Shown here one piece after another: positions 49,230 to 59,572 of a stretch of 64,000 bases of DNA. The stretch comes from Rhodococcoides kyotonense (GTDB lineage Bacteria; Actinomycetota; Actinomycetes; Mycobacteriales; Mycobacteriaceae): the NCBI RefSeq assembly GCF_001645385.1, contig NZ_LVHI01000004.1:109644-173643 (forward strand), given 5' to 3'. The notes under the pieces are model-generated. The model worked only from the letters and a program-made list of their open reading frames with translations. It had not been told where the DNA came from and did not search any database. Position 1 is the first letter of the stretch. Each line of letters starts with the position of its first letter. A program made the translations under genes and the position numbers.

Positions 49230-50542
49230 AGGTACTCCCGCAGTCTCGGTGCGATGCCGGCGGCGACGGCAGCAGCAGCGACGATCGTCAGCGCCACCGC
49301 GCCGGACGCCATGCCCGCCAGTGCCGACTTCGCACGAATGACGTTGCCACGTAACTCGATTCGAGCCTGTTCGATGCCGTCGACCAGTTTGCTGTCGAGT
49401 GCACGGAACTGGGTCGACGAATCCTGGACTCCGCTCCCCGTGGTGATGAGGACAGCGGTCGCGAAGTCGCCGGTGCCGAGAGCGTCGGCGATTCGGGCGT
49501 GCGAGGCCTTCCATGCGGTCAGCGTGGCGGAGATGTCCGGATCGTCGGCGAACAAAGTCGTCAATTTGTCTGTGTTGGTGGTGAATTCGGCGTCGTAGCC
49601 CCGGCTGCTCCCGCGGCGCACCAGGTCGAGGGTCTCGTCGGCACGTGCCTGTTGGGCGAGGATGAAACCGGAGGTCAGACTCTGCAACGGCGCGACGCCG
49701 CGATCGAGAGCACGGTCCGTGGCCGTCGACGAGACGATTCCGCCGACCAGCATCCATCCCAGCAGAACGGTCATCGTCGCAGTCGCCCCGAGGAAGCCCC
49801 AGTTGAACGTTCGGTTGGTGCGCCCCGCCAGAAAGATCTGGGCGAGCACGAGAAGGACGAGGCAGAGAACGACCAACGCGATCGCGAACAACGGCGGACG
49901 GATGAATCGCTCCTGGTCGGTCGCAACGCGGGCGGACTGCTCGGTGTACAGGCGCTCGGCGCGCGGAAGCAGAACCGTCTGCATCTGATTCGAGGCTTCA
50001 CCGAGGTACGCGGCGCCGACGGGATTGCCTACTCGGTTGTTCGTCCTGGCCGTCTCGACGAGTCCGGTGTACACGGGCAGACCCGCGGCGATCTCCATCA
50101 GCACCGTGCGCGCGTCGTCGTCGGAGTCGCCGAGACCGTTGGATGCCCGAATCAGCTCGGCCCCCGCGTCGCCGATCGCCCGTGTGTAGCGGTCGCGGGT
50201 CTCCTGCGGTTCGAGACCTCCTGCGAGAAAGGCGGTCGACGCGGCCGCGTCGGCGACCGACAAAGCGCCGTACAGGTTCTGGGCCGAATTGGCGAGAGGC
50301 TCGGTGCGGACGAGCAGGGTGTCGAGAGTGCGCGCGCGATCGGAGACGGCGACCGACGTGACGAGACCGGTGGCGACGAATGCCACGATCAGCACGACGC
50401 CGAACGCGATCATGCGCACGGGCGTCGAACGCACCAGCCGCTGCAGGTCCCGCCGCGGATCGCTGCTCGCGGCGGAGGCTGCAGTCGTGGGAGGTACGGC
50501 AGCAGAGGGTGTAGTGCCGACCACAGTCACAGAGTCGAGCAT
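49226..50542 (-). CDS. glnX: Membrane signal transducer GlnX
   Basis: 438 residues from ATG 50542 (439 in Rv0412c). Membrane segments lie at MIAFGVVLIVAFVATGLVTS, FAIALVVLCLVLLVLAQIFLA, MTVLLGWMLVGGIVSST and near the C-terminus (ALTIVAAAAVAAGIA), with extracytoplasmic helical domains between. It couples GlnH ligand binding to PknG activity. A longer frame to 50656 runs into the divergent mutT3 promoter and is unlikely. Confidence 0.9.
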
Positions 50543-50599
50543 ATAAGCAGCAGTGAGCGCGTGTACTCGGACCGTGAACACACTGCATGTCGGTTCACC

Positions 50600-50605
50600 T
50601 AAGGT
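50600..50605 (+). promoter_or_regulatory. -10 element, leaderless start of mutT3
   Basis: TAAGGT followed by seven bases and ATG 50613. No Shine-Dalgarno. It supports ATG 50613 over the longer frame starting at 50553. Confidence 0.65.
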
Positions 50606-50612
50606 GTGTCGT

Positions 50613-51461
50613 ATGCGCGGCGACGGTGACGGGTGGGTTGTAGGCGAGAACGGCACGCGGCACTGGGGCAGGCACGGCGCCGCTGGTTTGTTGTTGCGCG
50701 CTCCTGCTGCCGACGGGACACCGACCGTGCTGCTGCAACACCGCGCGCTGTGGTCGCACCAGGGCGGAACATGGGCGTTGCCGGGCGGGGCACGCGACAG
50801 TCATGAGACCACCGTGCACGCCGCGGTCCGCGAAGCGGAGGAAGAAGCGGCGATCGCAGCCGAATTCGTGCACGTGCGCGGCGAGAAGGTCACCGCACGC
50901 GCCGACAGTGGATGGACGTACACGACCGTCGTCGCAGATGCCCCGGGTCAACTCGAGACGACGCCGAACGGTGAAAGTACCGAACTGCGTTGGGTTCCCG
51001 AGGACATGGTCGATCAGCTGCCGCTGCACCCCGGCTTCGAGATCGCCTGGCCGACGCTCCGGGCGACGCCGCTCCGCATCCTGCTCGACACGGCAAACGT
51101 GCTCGGCTCGCGTCCGAACGGCTGGTGGCGCGACCGCAGCGGCGCCACCGGCGAGCTGCTGACGTCGCTCGCCGATGCCGTGCCGAGAACCGTCGAACTA
51201 CCCGGCGGCGACTTCGGATGGTTGACTCACATCGACGCCGTCCTCGAGGGCGAGGCGCGTAGCGCGGCGTTCGACGACGCCCGCGTCCCCGTCATCCATG
51301 CGCCGGGTAGCGGCGACGACGAACTCGCCCGCCGCGCCGAGGCGGCCGACAGCCTGACCGCGCTCGTCACCGCCGACCGAGGTCTTCGACAACGCGTGCC
51401 GACGTCGGTGCACGTGCTTGCCCCGTCGACGGTGCTGGCGTGGTTGGGCTCAGCGTCGTAG
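50613..51461 (+). CDS. mutT3: NUDIX hydrolase MutT3 fused to an NYN/PIN-like domain
   Basis: 282 residues. Residues 1-145 match mycobacterial MutT3 ([43 protein letters not shown]). The NUDIX box spans about 58-81, with the usual Gly after EE replaced by Ala. Residues 155-282 form a second domain: [31 protein letters not shown] and [13 protein letters not shown], the acidic pattern (D159, D235/D236, D255) of NYN/PIN nucleases. M. tuberculosis MutT3 has 217 residues and lacks it. MutT3 hydrolyses oxidised nucleotides. Confidence 0.88.
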   Translation: MRGDGDGWVVGENGTRHWGRHGAAGLLLRAPAADGTPTVLLQHRALWSHQGGTWALPGGARDSHETTVHAAVREAEEEAAIAAEFVHVRGEKVTARADSGWTYTTVVADAPGQLETTPNGESTELRWVPEDMVDQLPLHPGFEIAWPTLRATPLRILLDTANVLGSRPNGWWRDRSGATGELLTSLADAVPRTVELPGGDFGWLTHIDAVLEGEARSAAFDDARVPVIHAPGSGDDELARRAEAADSLTALVTADRGLRQRVPTSVHVLAPSTVLAWLGSAS

Positions 51462-52142
51462 CTTCGACGCCAGTTCTCGCGCCGCGGCCTGGGGATCCCG
51501 TGCCTGAGTGATGGCCCGAACGACGACGATCCGCTCGCAGCCCGCCTCGAGGACCTCGTCGACGTTGGTCGCGTCGACCCCGCCGATCGCGAACCACGGA
51601 CGCGCCGGAGCCGATTCGGCGGTACTGCGCACGAGTTCGAGGCCTGCCGCGGAACGGTTGGGCTTCGTCGGCGTCGCCCACACGGGGCCCGTCGCGAAGT
51701 AGTCGACGCCGTCCTCGATCGCGGCGAGGGAAGCCTGGTTGCGATTCTGCGTCGACCGGCCGATGACGACGTCGGGACCGAGGATCTCGCGCGCGTAGTG
51801 CACCGGCAGGTCGCCCTGGCCGAGATGCAGGACATCGGCGCCCGACGCCAACGCGAGGTCGGCGCGGTCGTTCACGGCCAGAAGCGCCCCGTGACGCTTG
51901 GTGGCGGCGGACAGAATCGCCAACGCGGCGAGTTCGTCCTTCGCTTCGAGCGGACCGAACTCGCGCTCGCCCGCCGAGTTCTTGTCGCGGAGCTGAATGA
52001 TGTCGACGCCACCCGACAAGGCCGCTTCCGCGAACTGGGCAAGATCGCCCTTCTCGCGCCTGGCGTCGGTGCACAGGTAGAGGCGAGCCGATGCCAAACG
52101 CTCGCGCGCCGTCTGGTTCTGGGGACTCTCGTAGGGATGCAC
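51450..52142 (-). CDS. thiE: Thiamine-phosphate synthase ThiE
   Basis: 230 residues from GTG 52142. [34 protein letters not shown] (pyrophosphate/Mg region), [27 protein letters not shown] and [18 protein letters not shown] are the ThiE motifs. It joins the thiazole phosphate and HMP diphosphate to give thiamine phosphate. Divergent from thiO-thiS-thiG and convergent, with 12 bases of overlap, with mutT3. Leaderless on its own promoter, so not under the TPP riboswitch. Confidence 0.93.
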   Translation of the reverse strand: MHPYESPQNQTARERLASARLYLCTDARREKGDLAQFAEAALSGGVDIIQLRDKNSAGEREFGPLEAKDELAALAILSAATKRHGALLAVNDRADLALASGADVLHLGQGDLPVHYAREILGPDVVIGRSTQNRNQASLAAIEDGVDYFATGPVWATPTKPNRSAAGLELVRSTAESAPARPWFAIGGVDATNVDEVLEAGCERIVVVRAITQARDPQAAARELASKLRR

Positions 52143-52149
52143 TCTGCAA

Positions 52150-52155
52150 ACGGTA
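52150..52155 (-). promoter_or_regulatory. -10 element, leaderless start of thiE
   Basis: On the reverse strand TACCGT is followed by seven bases and the GTG start at 52142. Confidence 0.6.
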
Positions 52156-52176
52156 GTCTGTCGGGAGTACGTAGAT

Positions 52177-52267
52177 ACACGGGAGTCCTGGGGTTCGCAG
52201 GGCTGAGAGTGGACACGCCGGTCCTTACCGTCAATACCTGAACCGGATCATGCCGGCGCAGGGAGTG
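52177..52267 (+). promoter_or_regulatory. TPP riboswitch (THI element)
   Basis: ACACGGGAGTCC, the thi-box GGGCTGAGAGTGG, then ACCGTCAATACCTGAACCGGATCATGCCGG (in parts: CAATACCTGAACC and GGATCATGCCGGCG) and a closing GGGAG. This is the canonical THI arrangement. It ends 13 bases before the thiO start codon and its GAGGTGG ribosome site, so thiamine diphosphate should repress thiOSG translation. Confidence 0.95.
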
Positions 52268-52279
52268 AGGTGGAACAGA

Positions 52280-53328
52280 ATGTCCAAGTCCCTGGCAGTC
52301 GTCGGCGGCGGTGTCATCGGCCTGGCCGTGGCGGTCCGCGCGGCACGCGACGGCTGGTCGGTGCGCCTGTACGACCCGGCCGTCGGAACCGGAGCGTCCT
52401 GGGTCGCGGGCGGCATGCTCGCGCCGCTGTCCGAAGGGTGGCCAGGCGAACACGACCTGCTCGAGCTCGGGGCTCACTCGCTGGCGCGGTGGCCGGAGTT
52501 CGCGCGTTCACTCCCGGGCGACGTCTTCTCGTCGACGGGATCGCTGACGGTCGCGCTCGACGCTGCCGATGCCGCGGACCTGCGGACCATCGCCGAATTC
52601 GTCGGGGAGCAGGGGCATCGGCTCGACGTGTTGAGCCGCGCCCAGGTGCGCGAGCTGGAGCCGTCGCTGGCGCAGAACATCCGCCTCGGCCTGCTCGCGC
52701 CCACCGAATTCGCCGTCGACAACCGGTTGCTCGTCGCGGCGCTGCAGAAGGCTGCGACAGGAGTCGAGTTCGTCGCCGAAGCCGTCACCGACATGGACGC
52801 GCTGGACGCCGATCAGATCGTCGTCGCGGCGGGAGATCGGACGGCATCGCTGCTTCCCGACGTGCCCGTCCGTGCGGTGAAAGGCGAGATCCTGCGCTTG
52901 CGTCGCAGGTCGAGTGCCGTCGAAGCTCCGAGCAGGACCATTCGCGGCAGCGTCCACGGACGGCCGATCTACCTCGTCCCGCGCGGCGACGGCCTGGTCG
53001 TCGGCGCCACCCAGTACGAATCCGGACGCGACACGCAGGTCACCGTCGCGGGCGTACGCGACCTCATCGCCGACGCCGAACGCCTCATGCCCAGCATCGG
53101 CGAATACGAACTGTACGAAGCCGCAGCCGGACTACGACCGATGAGTCCCGACGGTCTTCCCGTCATCGGCCGGATCTCCGAGCGCGTCATCGTCGCATCG
53201 GGTCACGGCCGCAACGGAATTCTGCTGACCCCCATCACCGCAGACGCCGTCGCCGCACTACTCGCCGGCGACGCACTCCCCGAAGCGAAGGCTGCAGATC
53301 CAGCCCGATTCGAGATAGGTAGGAAACA

Positions 53329-53332
<4 letters not shown>
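52280..53332 (+). CDS. thiO: Glycine oxidase ThiO
   Basis: 350 residues from ATG 52280, with GAGGTGG upstream; an in-frame start at 52250 lies inside the riboswitch. SLAVVGGGVIGLAVAVRAARDG is the FAD fold, followed by GASWVAGGMLAPLSEG, GEILRLRR, RPIYLVPRGDGLVVGAT and GLRPMSPDGLPVIG, and HGRNGILLTPITADAV. It oxidises glycine to the imine used for the thiazole ring. Overlaps thiS by ATGA. Confidence 0.94.
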
Positions 53333-54271
<939 letters not shown>

Positions 54272-54273
54272 GG

Positions 54274-54323
54274 CCTACGTGCGTGCGAATGTATAGCGGG
54301 CTATACATTCGCACGCACGTAGG
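54274..54323. repeat. Long palindromic repeat, copy 3
   Basis: Fifty bases: two perfect 24-bp arms (outer ends CCTACGTGCGTGC and GCACGCACGTAGG) around GG. The most perfect of the four copies. It lies three bases after the thiG stop and may end the thi transcript. Confidence 0.85.
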
Positions 54324-54406
54324 AGCCGCCATCATCCGAAAGGATGACATACATCGCGACCCCAGACCGATGCGCGGTCAGGCCCGCATGAGGGACAGTG
54401 GTCCGC

Positions 54407-55351
54407 ATGATCGAAGTAACGGGACTGACCAAGCAGTACGGTGCCACCAAAGCGGTCGACGATCTGACCTTCACGGTGAAGCCGGGCATCGTGACAGGCT
54501 TTCTCGGCCCCAACGGGGCTGGCAAGTCGACGACCATGCGGATGATCCTCGGATTGGACCGCCCGACCAGCGGCACGGCCCTCATCGAGGGCAAGCCCTA
54601 CAACCAACTCACGCAGCCACTGCGTACCGTCGGAGCACTTCTCGACGCCAAGTGGGTGCACCCCAATCGTTCGGCCCGCGCGCATCTCGAGTGGATGGCC
54701 GCGTCGAACGGCATCCCGAAGTCGCGCGTCGAGGAAGTGCTGCGGCTCGTCGGTCTCTCCGAGGTCGCGAAGAAGAACGCAGGCGGCTTCTCGCTCGGCA
54801 TGTCGCAGCGGCTCGGTCTCGCCGGCGCACTGCTCGGTGACCCGAAGGTCCTGTTGTTCGACGAGCCGGTCAACGGTCTCGACCCCGAGGGCATCGTCTG
54901 GATCCGAAAGTTCATGCAGCGCCTTGCCGCCGAGGGACGTACCGTCCTCGTGTCGAGTCACCTGCTGTCCGAGATGGCCCAGACCGCAGAGCATCTCGTC
55001 GTCATCGGCCGCGGACGTCTGGTGGCGGACACGTCGGTCCAGGACTTCATCAATCATGCGTCCGAGGCGTCGGTACGCGTCCGAAGCCCGCAGCTCGATG
55101 CTCTCCGCAGTGCACTGACGTCCGCCGGACTGACGGTGCGCGAACCTGCGGACAAGGGCGAGCTGCAGCCGTCGCTCGTCGTCACGAATTCGACGACCGA
55201 CGCCATCGGAGACATCGCCGGCCGAAACGGCATCGTTCTACACGAATTGTCCTCGCAGCGAGGATCTTTGGAAGAGGCGTTCATGAAGCTCACCGGACAA
55301 GACGTCCAGTATCACGGTGAAGGTACCGACGCCATGGGAGGTGCACTGTAA
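54407..55351 (+). CDS. ABC transporter ATPase, CcmA/drug-resistance type
   Basis: 314 residues from ATG 54407, with GAGGGAC upstream. Walker A is GPNGAGKST, signature FSLGMSQRLGLAGALL and Walker B VLLFDEPVNGLDPEGIVW, with the H-loop VSSHLLSEMA; the C-terminal extension of about 100 residues is common in this exporter group. It pairs with the permease encoded next, with which it shares one base. Substrate unknown; gene pairs of this kind in actinobacteria often protect against peptides or antibiotics. Confidence 0.87.
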   Translation: MIEVTGLTKQYGATKAVDDLTFTVKPGIVTGFLGPNGAGKSTTMRMILGLDRPTSGTALIEGKPYNQLTQPLRTVGALLDAKWVHPNRSARAHLEWMAASNGIPKSRVEEVLRLVGLSEVAKKNAGGFSLGMSQRLGLAGALLGDPKVLLFDEPVNGLDPEGIVWIRKFMQRLAAEGRTVLVSSHLLSEMAQTAEHLVVIGRGRLVADTSVQDFINHASEASVRVRSPQLDALRSALTSAGLTVREPADKGELQPSLVVTNSTTDAIGDIAGRNGIVLHELSSQRGSLEEAFMKLTGQDVQYHGEGTDAMGGAL

Positions 55352-56148
55352 TGGGAGTTCTTGCAGCAGAACGCATCAAGATCACGTCGACGAAATCGCC
55401 GTGGTGGTGCACCGTCGCCATCATCGTGCTCGGACTCGGCCTGGCGTTCTTCGTCGGACTCGCCGCCAAACTCGGCATGCAGTCCTACGAGAACGAGGTG
55501 ACAAGCGGTAACACGCCCGACTTCGACCCGTACCTGCCCACCGTGTTCGAGGTAGTCGGTAGCGGCGTCGGCGGTATGGGAGTCATGGTTCTCATGATCC
55601 TTGCGGCGCTGACGGTCACCAGCGAGTACCGCTTCGGCATCATTCGCACGACGTTCCAGGCCATTCCGAACCGTGCCTCGGTGCTCGTCGCGAAGGCGTC
55701 GTTGATCGGTGTGTTCGGATTCGTCCTGTCCTTCGTGCTCGGCATTCTGGCGTTCTACGTCGGCAAGGCCGTCGCAGGTCCCGACGCCGGTGCGTTGTTG
55801 AGCTTCGACGTCGACGGAACGTGGCGGGTCATCTACGGAACCGCGATCCTCGCGTTCCTGCAGGTGTTCGTCGCCGTCGGTGTCGGTGCGCTGCTTCGTC
55901 AGTCGGCGGGAGCCATCGCGCTGCTTCTTCTGTGGCCGCTGCTCGTGGAGTCGCTCTTCGGACTGTTCGGATCGTTCGGCCGCGCAATTCAGCCCTTTCT
56001 CCCCTTCGGGAACGCGAATCATTTCCTCGGCCAGGCCGGCGGAGTCGACTATCACTGGGGACCGTGGGGAAGCCTTATCTACTTCATCGCGTTCACCGCG
56101 ATCGTCTTCGGCGCCGCACTGTTCGTGACCAATCGCCGAGACGCGTGA
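55351..56148 (+). CDS. ABC-2 type transporter permease
   Basis: 265 residues with about six membrane segments. TSEYRFGIIRTTFQAIPNRASVLVAK is the typical EYRxGTIRTT region of ABC-2 permeases. The N-terminus has AAERIKITSTKSPWW. Partner of the preceding ATPase; direction is probably export. Substrate unknown. Confidence 0.86.
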   Translation: MGVLAAERIKITSTKSPWWCTVAIIVLGLGLAFFVGLAAKLGMQSYENEVTSGNTPDFDPYLPTVFEVVGSGVGGMGVMVLMILAALTVTSEYRFGIIRTTFQAIPNRASVLVAKASLIGVFGFVLSFVLGILAFYVGKAVAGPDAGALLSFDVDGTWRVIYGTAILAFLQVFVAVGVGALLRQSAGAIALLLLWPLLVESLFGLFGSFGRAIQPFLPFGNANHFLGQAGGVDYHWGPWGSLIYFIAFTAIVFGAALFVTNRRDA

Positions 56149-56161
56149 CGTAGGTTGCGGC

Positions 56162-56167
56162 TAGGGT
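56162..56167 (+). promoter_or_regulatory. -10 element, leaderless start of the aminopeptidase gene
   Basis: TAGGGT followed by six bases and ATG 56174, with no Shine-Dalgarno. Confidence 0.6.
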
Positions 56168-56173
56168 GCATCC

Positions 56174-57652
56174 ATGCAGCGGATGACCCTTCTCGCAAGC
56201 GTCGCAGTCGGAGCACTCGTACTGGCCGGTTGTTCGTCCTCCTCGGGGGACGAACCACCGGCCAGTTCTGCACCCACCCCGGTCGCGACGCCGGACGGTC
56301 CAGGTCTGGCCGACGCCGTCACCGGTGACGCAGTGGTGGCGCACCTCGAACAGCTCGAACGAATTGCCGTCGACAACAACGGGAATCGAGCCGCGGGCAC
56401 GCCGGGTTACGACGCGAGCGTCGACTACGTCGTCGACCAGTTGGAATCCGCTGGATTCGAAGTGGAGACACCGGAATTCGAGTTCGACCAATTCGAGGCG
56501 ACGACGCAGACGCTGTCGGCAGGCGGGCAGGAGATCCCGGTGAGCGCGTTGCAGTACTCACCCTCGACGCCGGACGGCGGTGTGACGGCCCGAGTCGTCG
56601 CCGCACCCAAGGACGACTCACCCGGTTGCGAGGCAACGGATTACGACGGCCTCGATCCCAAGGGCGCCGTCGTCGTGGTCGATCGTGGCGTCTGTCCGTT
56701 CGGCCAGAAGCAGACTGTCGCAGCCGATCTCGGTGCGTCGGCGATCGTCGTGGTCAACAACGAACCGGGTCCGCTCGACGGCGCGACGCTCGGCGGTTCG
56801 GACATCGCGCGCATCCCTGCCGGCGGCGTCGGGCAGGAGGACGGCGCGGCGGTCGCGTCGGCACCCGAGCTGACGTTGACGCTCGACACCGAGACGACCA
56901 CGACCAAGAGCCGCAACATCATTGCGCAGACGAAGACCGGGGACACGGCGAACGTCGTCGTCGCGGGCGCGCACCTCGACAGCGTGCCGGAAGGCCCCGG
57001 CATCAACGACAACGGATCCGGAACCGCTGCGGTTCTCGAGTCGGCGCTGCGGATGGGCAGCGAACCCGACGTCACCAACGCCGTGCGATTCACGTTCTGG
57101 GGCGCGGAAGAACTGGGTCTCGTCGGATCCACGAAGTACGTCGAGGGTCTCAGCGACGAGGACAAGCAGAACATCGCGCTGTACCTCAACTTCGACATGA
57201 TCGGCTCGCACAACGCCGGCTACCTCGCCTACGACGGTGACGACTCGGACCAGGTCGGCGCGCCCGCCGGACCACCCGGCTCCGACGCCATCGAGCGGGT
57301 CTTCCTGCAGCGTCTCGAGCAGGAGGGCATCGCCGCCGACGGCACCGACTTCGACGGCCGATCGGATTACGGCCCGTTCATCGAGGTCGGCATTCCGGCA
57401 GGCGGAGTGTTCAGCGGCGCGGACGAGAAGAAGACTCCGGAACAAGCCGCGAAGTGGGGCGGTACGGCCGACGAGACGTTCGACCAGAACTACCACACCG
57501 CCGAGGACACCCTCGCCAACGTCGACCGCGCCGCGCTCGCCGAGAACGCGTCCGCAGTGGCGTTCGGTATCGGCACCTACGCCCAATCCGTCGAGGGTCC
57601 GGACGGCGTTCCCGTCGGTGCCGCACGCACGGAGGCGCGTTCGGGGGAGTGA
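56174..57652 (+). CDS. M28 family aminopeptidase lipoprotein (LpqL-like)
   Basis: 492 residues. Lipobox LAGC gives Cys 20. A PA domain (DPKGAVVVVDRGVCPFGQKQ) is inserted before the catalytic part. The two zinc ligand sets are seen in VAGAHLDSVPEG (His), GINDNGSG (Asp), WGAEELGLVGS (Glu pair), NFDMIGSH (Asp) and NYHTAEDT (His). It would cleave N-terminal residues of peptides at the outer membrane face. The place between thiG and thiD matches Rv0418 (lpqL). Confidence 0.9.
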   Translation: MQRMTLLASVAVGALVLAGCSSSSGDEPPASSAPTPVATPDGPGLADAVTGDAVVAHLEQLERIAVDNNGNRAAGTPGYDASVDYVVDQLESAGFEVETPEFEFDQFEATTQTLSAGGQEIPVSALQYSPSTPDGGVTARVVAAPKDDSPGCEATDYDGLDPKGAVVVVDRGVCPFGQKQTVAADLGASAIVVVNNEPGPLDGATLGGSDIARIPAGGVGQEDGAAVASAPELTLTLDTETTTTKSRNIIAQTKTGDTANVVVAGAHLDSVPEGPGINDNGSGTAAVLESALRMGSEPDVTNAVRFTFWGAEELGLVGSTKYVEGLSDEDKQNIALYLNFDMIGSHNAGYLAYDGDDSDQVGAPAGPPGSDAIERVFLQRLEQEGIAADGTDFDGRSDYGPFIEVGIPAGGVFSGADEKKTPEQAAKWGGTADETFDQNYHTAEDTLANVDRAALAENASAVAFGIGTYAQSVEGPDGVPVGAARTEARSGE

Positions 57653-57671
57653 AGTACATGTGACCGTCGGT

Positions 57672-57677
57672 TACGCT
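57672..57677 (+). promoter_or_regulatory. -10 element, leaderless start of the cyclase gene
   Basis: TACGCT followed by seven bases and the GTG at 57685. Confidence 0.6.
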
Positions 57678-57684
57678 CGAATCC

Positions 57685-58491
57685 GTGCCTTCGTACTGGA
57701 CGTCGACGATCGACCGGGTTCGCGCGGTCGATCGCAGTCCCGTGATCGTCGACGCGGTGCGACGAATCCGGAACGTGCTGCCCGGGGACCCGTCGTTCGG
57801 GGACCCGCTGTCGATGGCGGGTCCGGGCTCGGCGCTCGCCGTCGCACGCGTCGCCGATCGGTTTCTGGACGACGAGCCCGGTGCATCCCGTGAGGTCGGG
57901 CTCGGTGCGCTTCAGCTGTGGCAGGCTCTCCTCGAACGAGCAGGTCGAGGTCGCGGGGAGCACGACGTCACCATCGTGTTCACCGACCTCGTCGGGTTCT
58001 CGTCGTGGTCGCTCGTCGCAGGGGACAGCGACACGCTGACGCTGCTGAGGCAGGTGTCGAAGGCGATCGAGCCGGCGATCGAAACCCATCAGGGCCGCGT
58101 CGTGAAGCGGATGGGCGATGGTTTGATGGCCGTCTTCTATCGACCCGAGAAAGCGCTGTACGCCGTCGCGGCTGCCCGGAGGGCGCTGACCTACGTCGAC
58201 GTCGACGGCTACACACCGATCATGCGGGCAGGCATTCACACCGGAAATCCGCGGCAGATCGGATCGGACTGGCTCGGCGTCGACGTCACGATCGCCTCCC
58301 GCGTCATGGAGACCGGCGGCAACGGCAATCTGATGATCTCGCAGCGATCGCTCGACAGCATGCCGCCCGGCACGCTCGACGACCTCGGCCTGACCGCGCG
58401 GCCCTACCGTCGCGGATTCTTCGCGCCGAAGCTGAACGGCGTACCCGAGGACCTACGAATCCTGCGACTCGTGCAGACGCCAGAGCGGTGA
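57685..58491 (+). CDS. Class III adenylate/guanylate cyclase domain protein
   Basis: 268 residues. The cyclase homology domain covers about 93-265. Metal-binding Asp residues are D101 (VFTDLVGFS) and D145 (KRMGDGLMAVF). The transition-state pair is incomplete: R206 is present in TIASRV but the usual Asn is T202. The N-terminal 90 residues resemble no sensor domain that I know. Cytoplasmic. It may make cAMP with altered efficiency. The 3' end overlaps thiD by 39 bases in convergent orientation. Confidence 0.83.
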   Translation: MPSYWTSTIDRVRAVDRSPVIVDAVRRIRNVLPGDPSFGDPLSMAGPGSALAVARVADRFLDDEPGASREVGLGALQLWQALLERAGRGRGEHDVTIVFTDLVGFSSWSLVAGDSDTLTLLRQVSKAIEPAIETHQGRVVKRMGDGLMAVFYRPEKALYAVAAARRALTYVDVDGYTPIMRAGIHTGNPRQIGSDWLGVDVTIASRVMETGGNGNLMISQRSLDSMPPGTLDDLGLTARPYRRGFFAPKLNGVPEDLRILRLVQTPER

Positions 58492-59307
58492 CACCGGGCC
58501 GTGGCCCGCGCCCAGGTCGTACGACGCGGCCAGGCAGCGGGTGACCCACTCCTTGCCGAACGCGACGGCGTCGGGAATCGAGTAACCGTTGGCCAGCGCG
58601 CTCGCGATCGCCGCAGCGAGAGTGTCGCCGCCACCGTGATCGTTTCCGGTGTCGATGCGCGGGCTCGTGAACTCGAGGAACTCGTTGCCGTCGAACAAGA
58701 TGTCGGTGCTCTGCTCGGACGTGCGCAGATGTCCGCCCTTCACGAGGGCATACCGCGCACCCAGCGCATGCAAGGCCTCCGCCGCACGATGGGCCGACGC
58801 GTCGTCGACCACCTCGATGCCGGTGATCAATCGGACTTCGTCGAGGTTGGGCGTCACGATGGTCGCGATCGGGAAGAGGGTGTGCCGAACGGCGTCGAGG
58901 GCTTCTTCGTGCAGTAGGGGATCGCCGTGCATCGACGCGCACACCGGGTCGACGACGAGCGGGATCGAGCCGGCGTTGCCGATGCCGACCTCGGTGCACG
59001 TCGCGGTCACTGCTTCGATGATGGCCGACGACGCCAGCATTCCCGTCTTCGCAGCGCCGACGCCGATGTCGCCCACGACGGTCCGGATTTGATCGGCGAC
59101 GACCGTCGGAGGAATCTCGTGGAAGCCGCTGACGCCGACCGTGTTCTGCACCGTCACCGCGGCGACGGCGACGCACGCATGGACGCCGCACATGGCCATC
59201 GTGCGGCTGTCCGCCTGGATTCCCGCGCCTCCGCCCGAGTCCGTTCCAGCGATCGTGAGCGCGCGGACGGGCGTCGCGCCGTGGGGGGTCAGCGGTAGGA
59301 ACTTCAC
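58453..59307 (-). CDS. thiD: Hydroxymethylpyrimidine (phosphate) kinase ThiD
   Basis: 284 residues from GTG 59307; a GTG 13 codons later is an alternative. RALTIAGTDSGGGAGIQADSRTM at the N-terminus (in parts: AGTDSGGGAGIQAD), VGAAKTGMLAS, PLVVDPVCAS and VTPNLDEVRLITG, then VKGGHL and TGNDHGGGDTLAAAIAS with the anion hole and catalytic Asp. It phosphorylates HMP twice for thiamine synthesis. Unlike the M. tuberculosis order, thiC is not next to it. Confidence 0.92.
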   Translation of the reverse strand: MKFLPLTPHGATPVRALTIAGTDSGGGAGIQADSRTMAMCGVHACVAVAAVTVQNTVGVSGFHEIPPTVVADQIRTVVGDIGVGAAKTGMLASSAIIEAVTATCTEVGIGNAGSIPLVVDPVCASMHGDPLLHEEALDAVRHTLFPIATIVTPNLDEVRLITGIEVVDDASAHRAAEALHALGARYALVKGGHLRTSEQSTDILFDGNEFLEFTSPRIDTGNDHGGGDTLAAAIASALANGYSIPDAVAFGKEWVTRCLAASYDLGAGHGPVSPLWRLHESQDS

Positions 59308-59477
59308 GAGTGAAAACAGTACCGGCCGCGGTCTCACCGTCTACGACAGATGCATGCGTCGGCATGAATGTTGTTGCATCACAATGCCGATGGTGAACCG
59401 CTATGAGCGTTACCAGCCCGAACGTTGCATCTATGTTGCGGACCTACGGCACCGAAGGTTTGTTCCTACAAACGGGT

Positions 59478-59506
59478 GACAAGGCACTCGGTGCACTGTT
59501 TAATAG
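59478..59506 (+). promoter_or_regulatory. Promoter of the tandem small GNAT genes
   Basis: GTGACA (59478-59483) and TTTAAT (59501-59506) with a 17-base spacer. It lies in a stretch (59340-59570) that is less GC-rich than its surroundings. No other gene is clear in 59308-59572. Confidence 0.6.
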
Positions 59507-59572
59507 TGGTGCAGGTCACATATTGGTCACGACGAATTCAACACACATCACCCTCGGTAAAGGAGGTGACCC

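Noticed and set aside
54274..54323. Long palindrome as insertion-sequence end
   Set aside because: No transposase gene or target-site duplication lies near any of the four copies.
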